Shown here one piece after another: positions 9,626 through 21,200 of a stretch of 32,012 nt of DNA. Source of the DNA: Lingula anatina (taxonomy: Eukaryota > Brachiopoda > Lingulata > Lingulida > Lingulidae); the NCBI RefSeq assembly GCF_001039355.2, contig NW_019773832.1, positions 1 through 32,012 on the forward strand. The letters are read 5' to 3'. Made by a program: the position numbers and the translations under genes. Below the pieces are notes generated by a model, which made no database searches, was not told where the DNA came from, and saw only the letters and a program-made list of their open reading frames with translations. The first letter of the stretch is position 1. The number at the start of each line of letters is the position of its first letter.

Positions 9626-11000
9626 TTAAATGTTTTGCTTTTCATCATTTTCTGCCATTTGATCGCCCTTGACTGGATTAAAGGGCGCGCTTCTCTTCCG
9701 AGCTCCGAATGTGCGTGCAAATTCACGATATTTGCTAAAATTAGTGCTTATCACTGACATGGGGAGACTGATAAACCCCAACCCGGCGATGACGCAGAGA
9801 ATTCCCACAAAATAACCTGGCACATCCACAGGATAGATGTCGCCATATCCGACCGTCGTCATGGTAACCACGGCCCACCAGTAGCCAATCAGGATGTTGT
9901 ACATGAACGAGTTGTCGTTGCCAAGCTCCGCTACGTAGATGAGAGGCCCGAACACCATGGCTCCAGTGCACAGCAAAAGAAAGAGAAGCCCCACTTCCGT
10001 GCTGCTGCCTTTCATTGTCAACAGCAGAACTCTCAGTGGGATATAATGTTGACCAAAGCGGTAGATCCGAAATATACGTAACAGCATGACAACCATCACC
10101 AGCCCAGTGAAAACCCGTACTTCTGACGCCGACATATAGAACCACTTTACTCCTAACAAATTGCTCACAGCGATTAGGGACCAATTGACCACAACCCAGA
10201 CAACATCGACTATGTTCAGGAGAGATTTAAAGTAGTGTCTGGCGCTCTGTGCAGAAATGACTCTCAATAATATGTCCAAAGTGAAGTAAACATAAGTAGC
10301 ATAACGTAAAGCAATGGGCAAAATGTGCTCCGAAGTGGCAAGGTACATGGTTTCCTTGTTGCTAAGATTGGCGGCGCTGGTAAAAATGGATGGGTTAAAT
10401 GTGGGAATGCGCAGCGACTTCACTGTAGCAAAGGCGTCTACGGTGAAAATGAGTACTGTGCACATTAAGTAAAGGACCAGCCAAATCTGTAACGAGAACA
10501 GTTAATCGAGTTGTTACCGACTGAAGTATGTTAAACACTCTCTACTAGAGCCACAAATGGATTACACCAGATATTCGCTGATATATCTCTGCTGGCTAAT
10601 TAAATGCACTTTTCTGTGCCTAGACAGTAGAGAACTGCGTCATTAATTAACCGGAGACCCATCTCTGAGCAAATCAATTTGCCGTCCTGGTAGAGGGTGC
10701 ATATATGTTAAATATTCATATTGATACTAAGCTATTTATAAACGTTTCTATTTTAAAACACGTGACCTTAAGCCCCCCTTTTCGTTTTCCATTATTTACT
10801 TTTATATATTTATTTATTTATTTATTTATTCATTTCCAGTCTAAAATTTTGTCCACATTTGCTATCAAAATATAGCATATACGCGATCGTCTTAGGTGCA
10901 TTTTGATAAAGGATGATGCAGGTCTACCGTGTTGTAGGAGTTAAATTTTTCCTTCATGTGTGTGTTTGCATGCGTTCATGCACATGCGAGTTGCAGGGAA

Positions 11001-11038
<38 letters not shown>

Positions 11039-11777
11039 ATCATATACGTATATGCATAACTACTGTATTTTTCGTTTTCTTGTAATATAAAAAATGTCAT
11101 AAAACGTGTAACAACAGACCCGTAACACCCGTTCGCAAACTTACCCTCGCCCCTTTAGACGACGTCGGGTCATCTAAGAAAATTCGAAGTTTTGCTCTCC
11201 AACGGCCACAAGCTGTCTGATACCGGATGTTTTCTTGTGACTCTAGCAGGCCAAAGGCTTTGGCTAGTGTCTCATTTTCCTGCTGCTTGGCCTCTTGTTT
11301 CAGGAGTATTTCTTTACAACACGGGGCCAACGCACATCTTGATATCTGCCAGAATTCTAACTCTTTCAACATGGCCGCGCCGCAGATATTGTGCGGAAAA
11401 GAAAGCTCGCCGGTGGAATAGAAACTAAGAATGTACGGGAAAAGGGTCGGGTTTCTCTCAAAGAAGATGTCATTTTCTCCAGAATCTATGTCGTCCACTG
11501 TCAGTTTACCCAAGCGTGAATTAGGAACTTTGGCCAGCGTACGCCATGTCGTAACATATCTGGTGCCAGAAACGTTAATGGTGACTCGTTCTCCTCTCTT
11601 CTTAAAAGATATTTCGTCAAAAATCTCCTCTCGTTTGACTTGTGTACACTTAAGTGAAGCATTTGTTGCCTGTTTCTCAAGTCGGGCCGTGTTTTCCCCA
11701 AAACTCTCCAGTTCCAGCATCTTCCCGTCTGTGATTTGTATACCTGCTCCAGCAGACGACACCTGTATGATGTTCAT
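9626..11777 (-). CDS. Voltage-gated K+ channel alpha subunit (Kv, non-Shaker T1 type), two exons
   Basis: This is a plasma-membrane K+ channel subunit of 497 aa, from exon 1 (11777-11145) and exon 2 (10486-9626 including the stop). The donor is AGG/GTAAGT and the acceptor CTCGTTACAG, phase 0. An in-frame TAA 15 nt upstream supports the ATG. The T1 tetramerisation domain spans about 64-156 (VTINVSGTRY to APCC). The linker DDPTSSKGAR precedes S1 (212-231), S2 about 270-290 with FTLD, S3 with D305, S4 about 336-355, S5 about 372-394, the pore TMTTVGYGD (419-427) and S6 about 434-460. S4 keeps R348, R351 and R354, but the two outer arginine positions are M342 and M345. The S6 PVP position is PMS (453-455). 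In T1 the zinc-motif His is S126, while C132, C153 and C154 remain. It diverges from the paralogue at 24931-28643. The family is certain; the subfamily is not. Confidence 0.94.
10487..11144 (-). other. Intron of the minus-strand Kv gene
   Basis: This 658-bp intron holds a (TG)n run (11002-11038) and a TTTA run near 10806-10830. It interrupts the gene just before S1, at the same codon and phase as the 2,132-bp intron of the plus-strand paralogue. Confidence 0.9.
11002..11038. repeat. (TG)n microsatellite
   Basis: About 18 TG units lie inside the Kv intron. Confidence 0.95.
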
Positions 11778-11826
11778 TGCAGCGGTCTGTTAATTTCACT
11801 GAACGTCTCTTGTAAGAGTTAGTGCG

Positions 11827-11833
11827 ATATATA
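11827..11833 (-). promoter_or_regulatory. Possible TATA box of the minus-strand Kv gene
   Basis: TATATAT on the minus strand lies about 50 bp before ATG 11777. It would place transcription start some 20-25 bp upstream of the ATG, giving a very short leader. No initiator or other support was found. Confidence 0.25.
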
Positions 11834-13117
11834 CGGAGGCTTTAAAAGTATGCGGTTCGCGTTCGACAATTATACAGGTACGATAATAATGAATTTGCTC
11901 GATCAGCAATTTTTCATATGTTTCACAAGGCAATCCCTAACCGAAAACCGTCCAGAATTTTACAATGTACCGGTATTTATAAGTATATTTCAAGTTCTAT
12001 GTTTCCACCTTTTAACGTCCCAAGCCAAATTTACAAGTCTCCATTCCCATTAAGGAAGTGACACAGAAACTCAAATATTCTAACTCTCAAACCAGTTTGA
12101 GAACCGTTATTCGAACCGTGAGCGTTTTCGAAAATGTTAAGCCTTGGTAATTAATGGAAACCCTTTCCAATTCCCATGAAAAATTAACCTTTGTTGCAAT
12201 TGTATAAAGGTCTGGCGTTCACTGCGTGCGTTTTCTTGATTGAAGCTTCCTTTGTCGCTACACGTATCGTACATGGGATCAATTAATTCCCTTTGTATTA
12301 TTTCAAAGAACCTTTCCGTAAGAGATAAATACTGTTTAGTAACTATATTTTTCTGATGCCTTTTAGGTTTATTCAGGCATATTAATGCTCTCGGTTAAAT
12401 ATTAAAAATCGTTGCTGCTTTTCGATCTAAAAGTTTAAGCCATTATACTAGTAGTTTAAATAGGAATCCGGCTTTGGTTAACGTTACTTGCTATGTGTAT
12501 TTTTAATGCTGTGCATCTGAAGCTGCCGGTATTGTTTTCTTGCGTCTGAGGGCCGTATGATGAATTCGTGCAAACCATTGCAAGTCGCATGTTATAGCAA
12601 CAAATAGCTAACACTTTAAATTTAATGATCACGTTGACATTAAACCTTAGCTCAATGTGAGGAAAGAAGTGTTGATCGATAAACAATGTAAAACCCTGTC
12701 AAGTCAGCACTTACAAAAATGAAAACTGAATGGATTTTTCTTAATCCACAAGTTCCCGTTATAATAAAGTATCTTTGGGAATGGAGGTGGCATTCTGACA
12801 CAAGAATGTTTTTGTTTAACATATCGATATTCAAGATAAATAATTTAACAACAGGACCAGCTCGGATATACTACTATTGCTTGCTCACATTGCTGTGACA
12901 TTGCTTTGTGTGATAGATGATAGGGTGTCTTAATCAATATATTTGACCTCTAGTTATCGCGAAGAGTGGCTAGCAACATGACACAAAACCAAATATAATA
13001 TTCTGCCCATTCATGCCTTGAATTGACTGGAACAAGAAAAAATTATGAATTTTGTCCATGAATAGAAGCAACGTTCTCTGGATTACCAGTGGCTTCGACT
13101 TTGTCACTTTGTATAAA
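11834..13117. other. Intergenic, no gene seen
   Basis: AT-rich sequence with scattered short open frames of 60-76 codons lacking domains, splice context or signal sequences. Confidence 0.5.
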
Positions 13118-13965
13118 TACCACTGCGCACCCCCCCCACCCCCGAAGACAAAAAAAAAAAAAAATTAAAGCTGATCCAGATAAAGATGAAATTGTAATTA
13201 TTTCTTGCTTTCCTAAATAACCATGTAAATCTTGAAAATTTATCAAAATCTGTGAGGTTTTTAACTCCTTTTTTCACTAACAAACAATTGCATAAAAAAA
13301 CAGACTATCGCCAATGAAAAGGTAATCCGCCTCACTGGTAAAGGTAATAAATCAAATGATATGATTAAAAAGAAATGAAATCTATCGAAACTGTGTGTTT
13401 TACATGAAAAATTCACTTGCACGCTTTCAAACAGTCAACATACTACACAGAATACTGATATGTACATGATGCTAGATATTAAAAATTCATTATCAATAAA
13501 TTGAAGCGCGATTGCTACATGTACATTTGTACAACCCTCGAACGTGACTACAATGGGCTTCTTCGTGATCATTGTCACTGAATTGTCACGATGGAATAGG
13601 CCTCTATTCCACCGGGGATGACTTAATGGAAAGTGTCATTTGCGCCAAGAATCGAGTGTTTGAAAATGCGGATATTGCCATGTTGTGTGCTACCCATTTG
13701 TCGATTACCGGAAATCACACCTGAGACACCCTTATAATATACCGGTAGGACTACAATGGCCTTTGACTTTTTTATAGCTTTAGAATTATTTTTCCTGGAA
13801 ATATCAGCAATAATTTCCACATCACCAAAATTACACGAATTCTGAATATCTCATTTTTATCATTACGAAAGAAATTCGCTAGAGTATTTTCATTGCAAAA
13901 GTAAATTAAAATAGACTCCACAATTGTGCACCTTGAACTATTTTTATAATCCAGTCAACTCCCTT
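13118..13965. repeat. Direct duplication, copy 1
   Basis: From a C-run/A-run head (about 13129-13164) onward, this segment matches 14659-15545 almost base for base, with scattered substitutions and a few short indels. It contains a minus-strand 65-codon open frame (13623-13820) whose partner in copy 2 has 66 codons. The two differ by one substitution and by 3-nt and 6-nt indels that both keep frame. I do not recognise the peptide. Copies 1 and 2 begin about 1.5 kb apart. Confidence 0.9.
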
Positions 13966-13982
13966 CTAAGGTGTAGCACTAG

Positions 13983-14066
13983 TGAATAAAAATAGACACC
14001 ACATTCGTGTGCCTTGAACTGTTTTTATAATCCAACCAAGGTCTGGGGCTCAGTGTGTGCATTTAA
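13983..14066. repeat. Third, partial copy of the duplication's tail
   Basis: This unit resembles the ends of copy 1 (about 13905-13960) and copy 2 (about 15460-15540), sharing GTGTGCCTTGA and TTTTTATAATCCAA. The end of copy 1 was therefore itself duplicated or rearranged. Confidence 0.75.
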
Positions 14067-14380
14067 GGGGTCTAGGATATTAAAAATACGTCTAAAACTC
14101 GATTTTTAGTTTTTTATACGTTAGAAATAATCAATTTTGTATCTAATACTCAATTAAGTTATATTTGTGAAACACGGACTAAAAATATGCATTTGGACGA
14201 GTTTTTCTACCTGTCCTGACTGGTACGGGTGGCAGGCTTTAGGCTCCGCCTCCGTTGTCAAGCACCGTTACTATGGGGGGCGGGGCAAGAATGGTTGTCT
14301 AACTTCTTAAGCTGTTACGCGTGTCCTGGCAGCTCATAAGTCTTACGCCAGCTAAGCAGAACACAGATATATACACAGTC

Positions 14381-14503
14381 ATGGGAAGAAAGAAGGACGT
14401 GAGAAAACGGATGAGCGAGGAAAGCAAGAGAATTTTGAAAGAGAGTGCTTCTGGTGGATGGAGAAACCCCGCGGTAAAGACTCGAGATCACACTAGTACT
14501 TGA
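14381..14503 (+). CDS. Possible short basic ORF or first exon between the duplication copies
   Basis: ATG at 14381 opens 40 codons beginning MGRKKDVRKRMSEESKRIL, strongly basic and helix-prone, with a possible donor (CCCGCG/GTAAAG) before the stop. Upstream are a TATATA at about 14366-14373 and GC-box-like CTCCGCCTCC (14246-14255) and GGGGCGGGGC (14277-14286), a promoter-like arrangement. No downstream exon was found and the family is unknown. A chance ORF is quite possible. Confidence 0.2.
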   Translation: MGRKKDVRKRMSEESKRILKESASGGWRNPAVKTRDHTST

Positions 14504-14658
14504 ACTGCTGAGTATTCGTACAACGTCTGGGGTTGTCAGTAAAAAATCGTTAGGCAATCATTTTATGCACAATAAAGATTGTAATAGCAAGCAAGTTTTA
14601 AAGTAATATTGCCACACAAAACATTTTCAAATTCGCATATTACGGTCTTGGCACTCTG

Positions 14659-14684
14659 TGGCATCATNCCCCCCCCCCCCCCCG

Positions 14685-14718
<34 letters not shown>

Positions 14719-15545
14719 AAACCTGATCCAGATAAAGATGAAATTGTAATTATTTCTTGCTTTCCTAAATAACCATGTAAATCTTGAAAATTTATCAAAA
14801 TCTGTGAGGTTTTTAACTCCTTTTTTCACTAACAAACAATTGCATAAAAAAAACAGACTATTGCCAATGAAAAGGTAATCCGCCTCACTGGTAAAGGTAA
14901 TAAATCAAATGATATAATTAAAAAGAAATTAAATCTATCGAAACTGTGTGTTTTACATGAAAAATTCACTTGCACGCTTTCGAACAGTCAACATACTACA
15001 CAGAATACTGAGATGTACATGATGCTAGATATTAAAAATTCATTATCAATAAATTGAAGCGCGATTGCTACATGTACATTTGTACAACCCTCGAACGTGA
15101 CTACAATGGGCTTCTTCGTGATCATTGTCACTGAATTGTCACGATGGAATAGGTCTCTATTCCACCGGGGATGACTTAATGGAAAGTGTCATTTGCGCCA
15201 AGAATCGAGTGTTTGAAAATGCGGATATTGCCATGTTGTGTGCTACCCATTTGTCGATTACCGGAAACCACACCTGAGACCTTATAATATACCGGTAGGA
15301 CTACAATGGCCTTAAGCTTTGACTTTTTTATAGCTTTAGAATTATTTTTCCTGGAAATATCAGCAATAATTTCCACATCACCAAAATTACACGAATTCTG
15401 AATATCTCATTTTTATCATTACGAAAGAAATTCGCAAGAGTATTTTCATTGCAAAAGTAAATTAAAATAGACTCCATATTTGTGTGCCTTGATCTATTTT
15501 TATAATCCAATCAAGGTCTGGCGCTCAATGTGTGCATGTAAGAGC
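14659..15545. repeat. Direct duplication, copy 2
   Basis: This is the partner of 13118-13965, headed by an N (14668), a C-run and a long A-run to about 14716. Identity from about 14717 to 15480 looks near 98 % by eye. The homopolymer head with an N may mark a sequencing gap, and mis-assembly of two alleles should be considered. Confidence 0.9.
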
Positions 15546-15723
15546 TACGGTTTCAGAGCAATCGGTTAAAACACGATCTACTCTAAACTTCAAGACGGTG
15601 ACCCCATATGTGTCCCCAGAATGTGAGACAACATCATATCTATTTAATGACCTCACAACCCTCAAAGCGGGGCGATATTTTCTCCCCACCCCCATTTAGC
15701 GATATGCAAGGCCCACCTGGGCC

Positions 15724-15862
15724 ACGTAACTCGCAAGCATCGCGTGTTGCGAATAGCGATATCACATAAAGGCTACAGTGTATTAAATGGGGCGACTATG
15801 GGCGAGTTACGGAATCGAGACGCTTGCGCTCGGTCGCAATGCGCGATGCTTTCGAGATACGG
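15724..15862. repeat. CpG-rich inverted repeat
   Basis: The left arm (15724-15753) is the reverse complement of the right arm (15834-15862) at about 25 of 30 positions. The best-matching core is CGCAAGCATCGCG. The segment is markedly richer in CpG than its surroundings. It may be a remnant of a small fold-back element. Confidence 0.65.
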
Positions 15863-16334
15863 GGCCCTGTTTCGAAAAATAAGCAGCCTCTGAATTGTGT
15901 TAGATGTTCCAATGTGCCCGCAATCAGATATTTCTTATCTACTTTAATTTCAAGTGCTGTATCAACTGTGCAGTAGGCCTATCTTTCATGGTAGACCATA
16001 TCTCTCCACGACGAGTATTTGATATTGTAATGTTTGTGACGTTATAACTTTCTACTTTTCATCAGACGAGATTATAGTAGGCCTAAAACTGTTCTCTTCC
16101 AGAGTTTAATGCTTACAAGATAATAATTTTAACTCGACTCGTTCTCCCACTCCCCCTCAAGCAAAAATCTGGATGCACGTAATGTAGTAGACATCTAATA
16201 AGTATGTTTGAATACTTTTCGAAATCAGCGTGTGTTTCGTTTTTTTTTATGTCAAACTGAACACAAACTACTGAGTCAAATGAAGATAACACGAACAAAT
16301 GCAAAAATAATTTGCAAGACGCTTTACATACAGA

Positions 16335-16340
16335 TTTATT
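16335..16340 (-). terminator. Probable poly(A) signal of the intronless minus-strand gene
   Basis: AATAAA on the minus strand lies 140 bp past the stop of the 158-codon ORF, a normal distance for a single-exon transcript. Confidence 0.45.
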
Positions 16341-16479
16341 TAGTTCTATAAATCATTACTTGTGTCATCAGTTATCTGTCTACCGATAAACCTTTGTTCT
16401 ATTGAGTTATCTATGAAAATCAAACGACATTTATGAAATCACTTTCCTCTTTCAATGTCCTCCATCTGCGAGCACGATG

Positions 16480-16956
16480 TCATACGCTTGTTTTGTAACT
16501 GTTACCATTTGAGTCAGCGACTTTATCAAAAGTGATTGTTGGTGCTCTGGACCAACCAACAGTTGTCACAGAATGGATAGAAATCAACGTATTGCCCCTT
16601 CGCATCTCTTCTTTCAATCGCCTTCGTCTTGCCTCGTTTAATGCCGTAATCCGTTCGGTAATCTTCTCCTTTCTACGTTCGTACTCGGCTCTCCACTGCG
16701 CCGATGCGAGTCTGTGCCTCTCTATCATGTCTTTAAATTCCTCAAAAGAAAATTCTGATAACCCGTCTTCGACTGATATGTCCGATACCAATGAGGTTGC
16801 TGTGTCTTTACGGAATAACACGGTCTTAGATCCCGATTTTGGCCCCATTTTGCCCCCGGTATCGACTGTGGCAGAAACATTTTCCGTGTGATTAGAGAAT
16901 TCAGTTGCGTGATACGTGTTTTGTGATTTGATTTCCTCTGAAGTAGGTTCTGCCAT
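16480..16956 (-). CDS. Intronless hypothetical protein, charged and helix-rich, 158 aa
   Basis: The frame opens at ATG 16956, with an in-frame TGA 18 nt upstream, and ends at 16480. Residues 1-60 are polar, acidic and Ser/Thr-rich. Residues about 62-120 are strongly charged and predicted helical or coiled-coil: FSFEEFKDMIERHRLASAQW, then an Arg/Lys/Glu-rich stretch with a basic ARRRRLKEEMRR segment. The tail is polar and ends KTSV, which fits a class I PDZ-binding motif (S/T-x-hydrophobic). There is no signal peptide or membrane segment. I do not recognise the family. A splice donor could hide at the GGTAACAG near the 3' end, but the poly(A) hexamer at 16335-16340 supports a single exon. It lies between the two divergent Kv genes; a functional link is not shown. 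Confidence 0.6.
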   Translation of the reverse strand: MAEPTSEEIKSQNTYHATEFSNHTENVSATVDTGGKMGPKSGSKTVLFRKDTATSLVSDISVEDGLSEFSFEEFKDMIERHRLASAQWRAEYERRKEKITERITALNEARRRRLKEEMRRGNTLISIHSVTTVGWSRAPTITFDKVADSNGNSYKTSV

Positions 16957-17276
16957 TCTGATGTCATTTCTTACTCAATTTTGTGAATTTTGCTGTTCTG
17001 TGACGTCAGATAACAAGGTGGCGTCATTCCCTGAAAGTTCTTCAAGGCTTGCTCTTATGAGTTCACTTGCTTGTTACAACATCCCCGAAGAGTTCTACAT
17101 GTAGGACGTTTTATAAATGATTGTGGATCAGAATTTCTATGTAACTTTTCTTATTTCATAGAAATCCCCACCAGTAAGGCTTATAGCCTTTCCAAACACG
17201 AAGGAAAGTCTGAAAAAAGAAACTTCATATTAGTACAATGTATCAGTCTTATTCAATAATATGGACCAGTCAACAG

Positions 17277-17279
<3 letters not shown>

Positions 17280-17312
<33 letters not shown>
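17280..17312. repeat. (GA)n microsatellite
   Basis: About 16 uninterrupted GA units. Confidence 0.95.
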
Positions 17313-17313
<1 letters not shown>

Positions 17314-18172
17314 CACTTACACATACAAACATCGTTGCTAATCTATTAACACTCAATTTTAGCTTCTGTTCTTAAAAACAAACAAAAATGGGGGTTCCGT
17401 TTGACTAAAATATCAACAAAAGTTAATTTTTGTATTCTATGAGCTTTATACTAACATTTGTGCATTTACCTTGCACAACAAAGAGAGCAAACAAAACATA
17501 AAAACAGTTTTACTTAACAATGAACAAAGCTCACAACGCAAAGGTATAATACAAAATCAACACACTTAAACATTGTAAGCTTCCTCAAGTAGTTTTTAAG
17601 GACCATTTGTTGTATTGCAAAAAGGTTTAACTTGCACTTAATGTCGAACAATATCTTTTGTTAACGCTTTTTTTCAGTTAATTATACCGGTATATGTTGC
17701 CAACGGGGGGCTCTAATAAAGTTGGTAGAAGTAGGCCTAACTTGTATAAAGCACGGTTGCCTTGTATGTGTGCAAGAACCGAGTGGCAATTTATAACGTT
17801 TTACCCGTAACGTAACGTAAGATATGATTGTTAATATTTTAAAAATCAGTTATGAGTAATGACGAGCCATTTTTTTCTCAGTCAGAAAAATAGTTGGTAC
17901 ATATGTATATCACAATGCATGCTTATTTGCATGTTTTTTAATTAATGTCTGTTGTACGAGTTAGGAACTTTACCAAGCTTCTCGTCATATCCCCAAATGT
18001 GCTCACATTTTGATTAGTCTCCTGCTTCCACTGAAATTCTTCCTTCGCTTTAATTTTTTCTTTTCTTTTCATTTTCCCAACTTCATCAATTTCGTATTTA
18101 TCCTGTCTCTAATTTCTCCTTTTCATTGCCTTCATTTCTTTCATTCTTTGCTTCTTTCTGAGTTTTTTCTTC

Positions 18173-18230
<58 letters not shown>
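18173..18230. repeat. Compound (GT)n(GA)n microsatellite
   Basis: About 12 GT units change directly to about 17 GA units. A ~150-bp pyrimidine-rich block lies upstream. Confidence 0.95.
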
Positions 18231-18234
<4 letters not shown>

Positions 18235-21200
18235 CTACCATATAGGATTTAAACATGTAGACGCAAACTTACCATGTTACATGCATACACACTCTTATAT
18301 TTAATTGAGCGTCAAGATCCATCATCAGTCCATCTGCTACTCCATTTAAAAGTTCAGATTTCACCAACGAAAAGAAAAGTGTCACTTGAACCTAAACGTC
18401 CCTAGCAATTATTACAAAAACATACCTGCAACGCCAACAATGCGCTTAAGCAGCTTTGCTTATCTTAAAGTTACGCAGAGCGAAATCATATAAAAGCCCT
18501 GCCATTCAAACCTTGCTGCGTGCCATTGTAACTGTCTTCTTAAGGCCAGCGTAAACAACAGTTTCCAACAAATGTGAATGCTTTTTTGTTGTTAAATAGT
18601 TCATATTTAACCAAGGGCGAAAATTAAGTGTTAATAAATTTGTGTAAATGGCTTTGTGATTCCAAGCAAATATTTTGACCAAAGGGGCATTTTATTCCGG
18701 CTTGAAACGTTTGAATGAAATTATTGACGGTGCTTGAGAGAAACACCTGTTGTAAAAACACATGTTCTTTTATTAGCTACAAGGCGCTATGATTTACATT
18801 GCATAGTTGGACTTTTTTATGTTCGTATCAATTTACCAGCAGTTAATGGTTTTTATAAATTGCTTTCACAAAGCGAGGAAGCGTAACATCGTGATCATGC
18901 ATATACTAAATTTGGACTATTAAACATGTTTACTGTAGTTGAAATTCAATCTGATTCCTAAAATGTTTACATTTCAGCATACAGCTTTTTATAGACGAGT
19001 TGATGTTTTATTCTGATACCGGTAATTAGAGCGTGTAAAGTATTTCCTATAGGAGCATACATGCAGGATTCATTTGACTATAATCCTATCCGATAGTTTT
19101 TATTTCATTTAATTTCATTTTTTTATCTATTTCATTATATATTTATCCTGTGCACTATCTAAAGCATGCATATATCGCTGATCGCATATCATCCAGACAT
19201 ACATGTAGACTGACACTGGTATCACCAATATTTACTTTCTAATACTTTTAGCAGCTGATCTCTCGCTGTATACAATGTACGTGGTGCACGTTTTCTTTTT
19301 ATAGCAGTGAAATCATTTTCTTTCCCTGCATCGGTCACCCCAAAGCGCACAGACTGTCAAACATAATACAGTAAGGTTAAAAACGTTTTTGATTCGTTGC
19401 CCACTTCTGCTGTGTACAACACTGCTGCATTCAGTACACTGCATTCAGTTATTGCACAAAGTTAAATGGGAACTGGGGCATTGCCTTTATATGATTATTC
19501 TTATTTTGACGCAGTCCTTGAACATTTTCTATTCATTTCGAGTGAAGTGACTAAAGGCAAGGTATACATCTTTGAATTATTTTCGAACTCCGTGGTTTTA
19601 ACCTGATCGAACGCCGTTTTTATCAAAAGCGCCCGAGTCTATTACTCACTCCCTTGGATGCATTAACAAGAAGAAATGTAGTGTTAAATATATTGAGTCA
19701 GTACATTAACGGACATTAAGATAAAATTCAATTATTTATTAAGATTAAATTCAATTACTAGACGTACTATATCAAGAAATATCCTCACCTGTTGTTTGAA
19801 CTGGTGACCAAATAGAACCGTTTCTTCTATCTCAGTCGAGTAAGAACCCTTGCTAGTACTGGTACTAGCGGACAAATATTGTCATCGATAAATGCCTTCA
19901 GGCGCAAGGTCAAATCTTCTAGCACGTCGTGGTCAGCCGGTCATTTTCTCCGGCCAAACTGGGTCGTGTCCGGCTTCGTCTTCACTCTAGCTGAAATCCG
20001 TACGGTTGACGGTATGTACCTTCCGCTAAGTACGTCTAAGACTTAGACGCGCAACAGGTTCACGGCGTTACACGCACGCTGTCTTCAGTGTCTAGTCACT
20101 CAGTACTTGTTTGATATTTGATAAATTGTGACTGTAATTCCTTCAGTCCCAGTTAAAGTTGATCATCATATTTGGTTAAAGAAGTAGATAAACTGCCCTA
20201 CAGTTTTTCAACGAAGAGATGATAAGTGCCTTAACGCCTTCGCCTTGCTCAGGCCTCGTTCGAATCGTTTTAACATCAATAACGTTAGTCATGCCACGCG
20301 ACAGGGATATTGAAAGCGAGGCAATTAAGCGGAGCGTTATATTTGGAGTGCTCACTTGATTCTTGTTGGCTTTGCGTGCAGATATTTACTCTAGTCGACC
20401 GTTCCCGATCATTTAAGAGAGCAAAAAGCGTGCGGTCAAAAGATCAACTTTTTAAAGTATTTTAGTTGTCCCTGAAGCGTTTCGATCGCTTTCAGATAAA
20501 TTTAAACTCACTGACGTCGCGATGAGTTACTTAATTGATCACAACGCCTCTGTCGGTTACTTTATGAACAATGGTCTCCAGATTGTTTAAAGTATACTCA
20601 AACAGAAGTCAGTAAGTATATATACAATCAAGTTAATAATAAAGAAATGGAAATTATTTACTCAAGAATTCTCTGTCAGTGTGCGGGTTTATCCAACATG
20701 TACAATTTATCAGACATCATACATGTAATAGTAGAGAGACTTAACATAAGACAAAAAAAAAAATATTCGAAGCAAGGAAATTTCAGAAATTTGTATTAAG
20801 AGCAATTTTCATCCACATGACCTGTTTTGTGGCTCTTAGGACTAACAGAAATCTGATGTATTACCAAGTTTCGTGAATAATTGACTGGAAATGTTGTATG
20901 TTGACAGAGGAAGCCAAGTCATCTCTGGAACGCCGAGTGCTGACAGGTTTATGGCAGTCATTATGAATAAATAAAAAAATAAGTCACTTTATTTCCAAAA
21001 CAATGCAAAATTGGAGACAGGAAGATCAAAGTTAAAACAGTATTTGACAATAACAATAGTTTCTGTAACCATGCCTATCATAATTGGATGCAGCACTAAT
21101 TATACCAGTCTTTCGATCATATGGTAGAAAAACACCATAATAACGATTTTGTTGACAATAGCTACATGTATTGCGATAAATACCATTGGATGTTTAAGAT

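Noticed and set aside
9741-10184. 147-codon minus-strand open frame
   Set aside because: It overlaps the Kv pore exon in another frame. The exon frame has clear channel motifs, so this is a shadow.
11192-11793. Plus-strand frames of 64-120 codons
   Set aside because: Antisense of the T1-encoding exon on the minus strand.
18010-18198. 62-codon frame rich in Phe/Leu/Ser
   Set aside because: It is produced by a pyrimidine-rich block running into a GT microsatellite.
20258-20270. GTTCGAATC, a tRNA/SINE B-box-like word
   Set aside because: No A-box or cloverleaf around it; a lone match to a short consensus.
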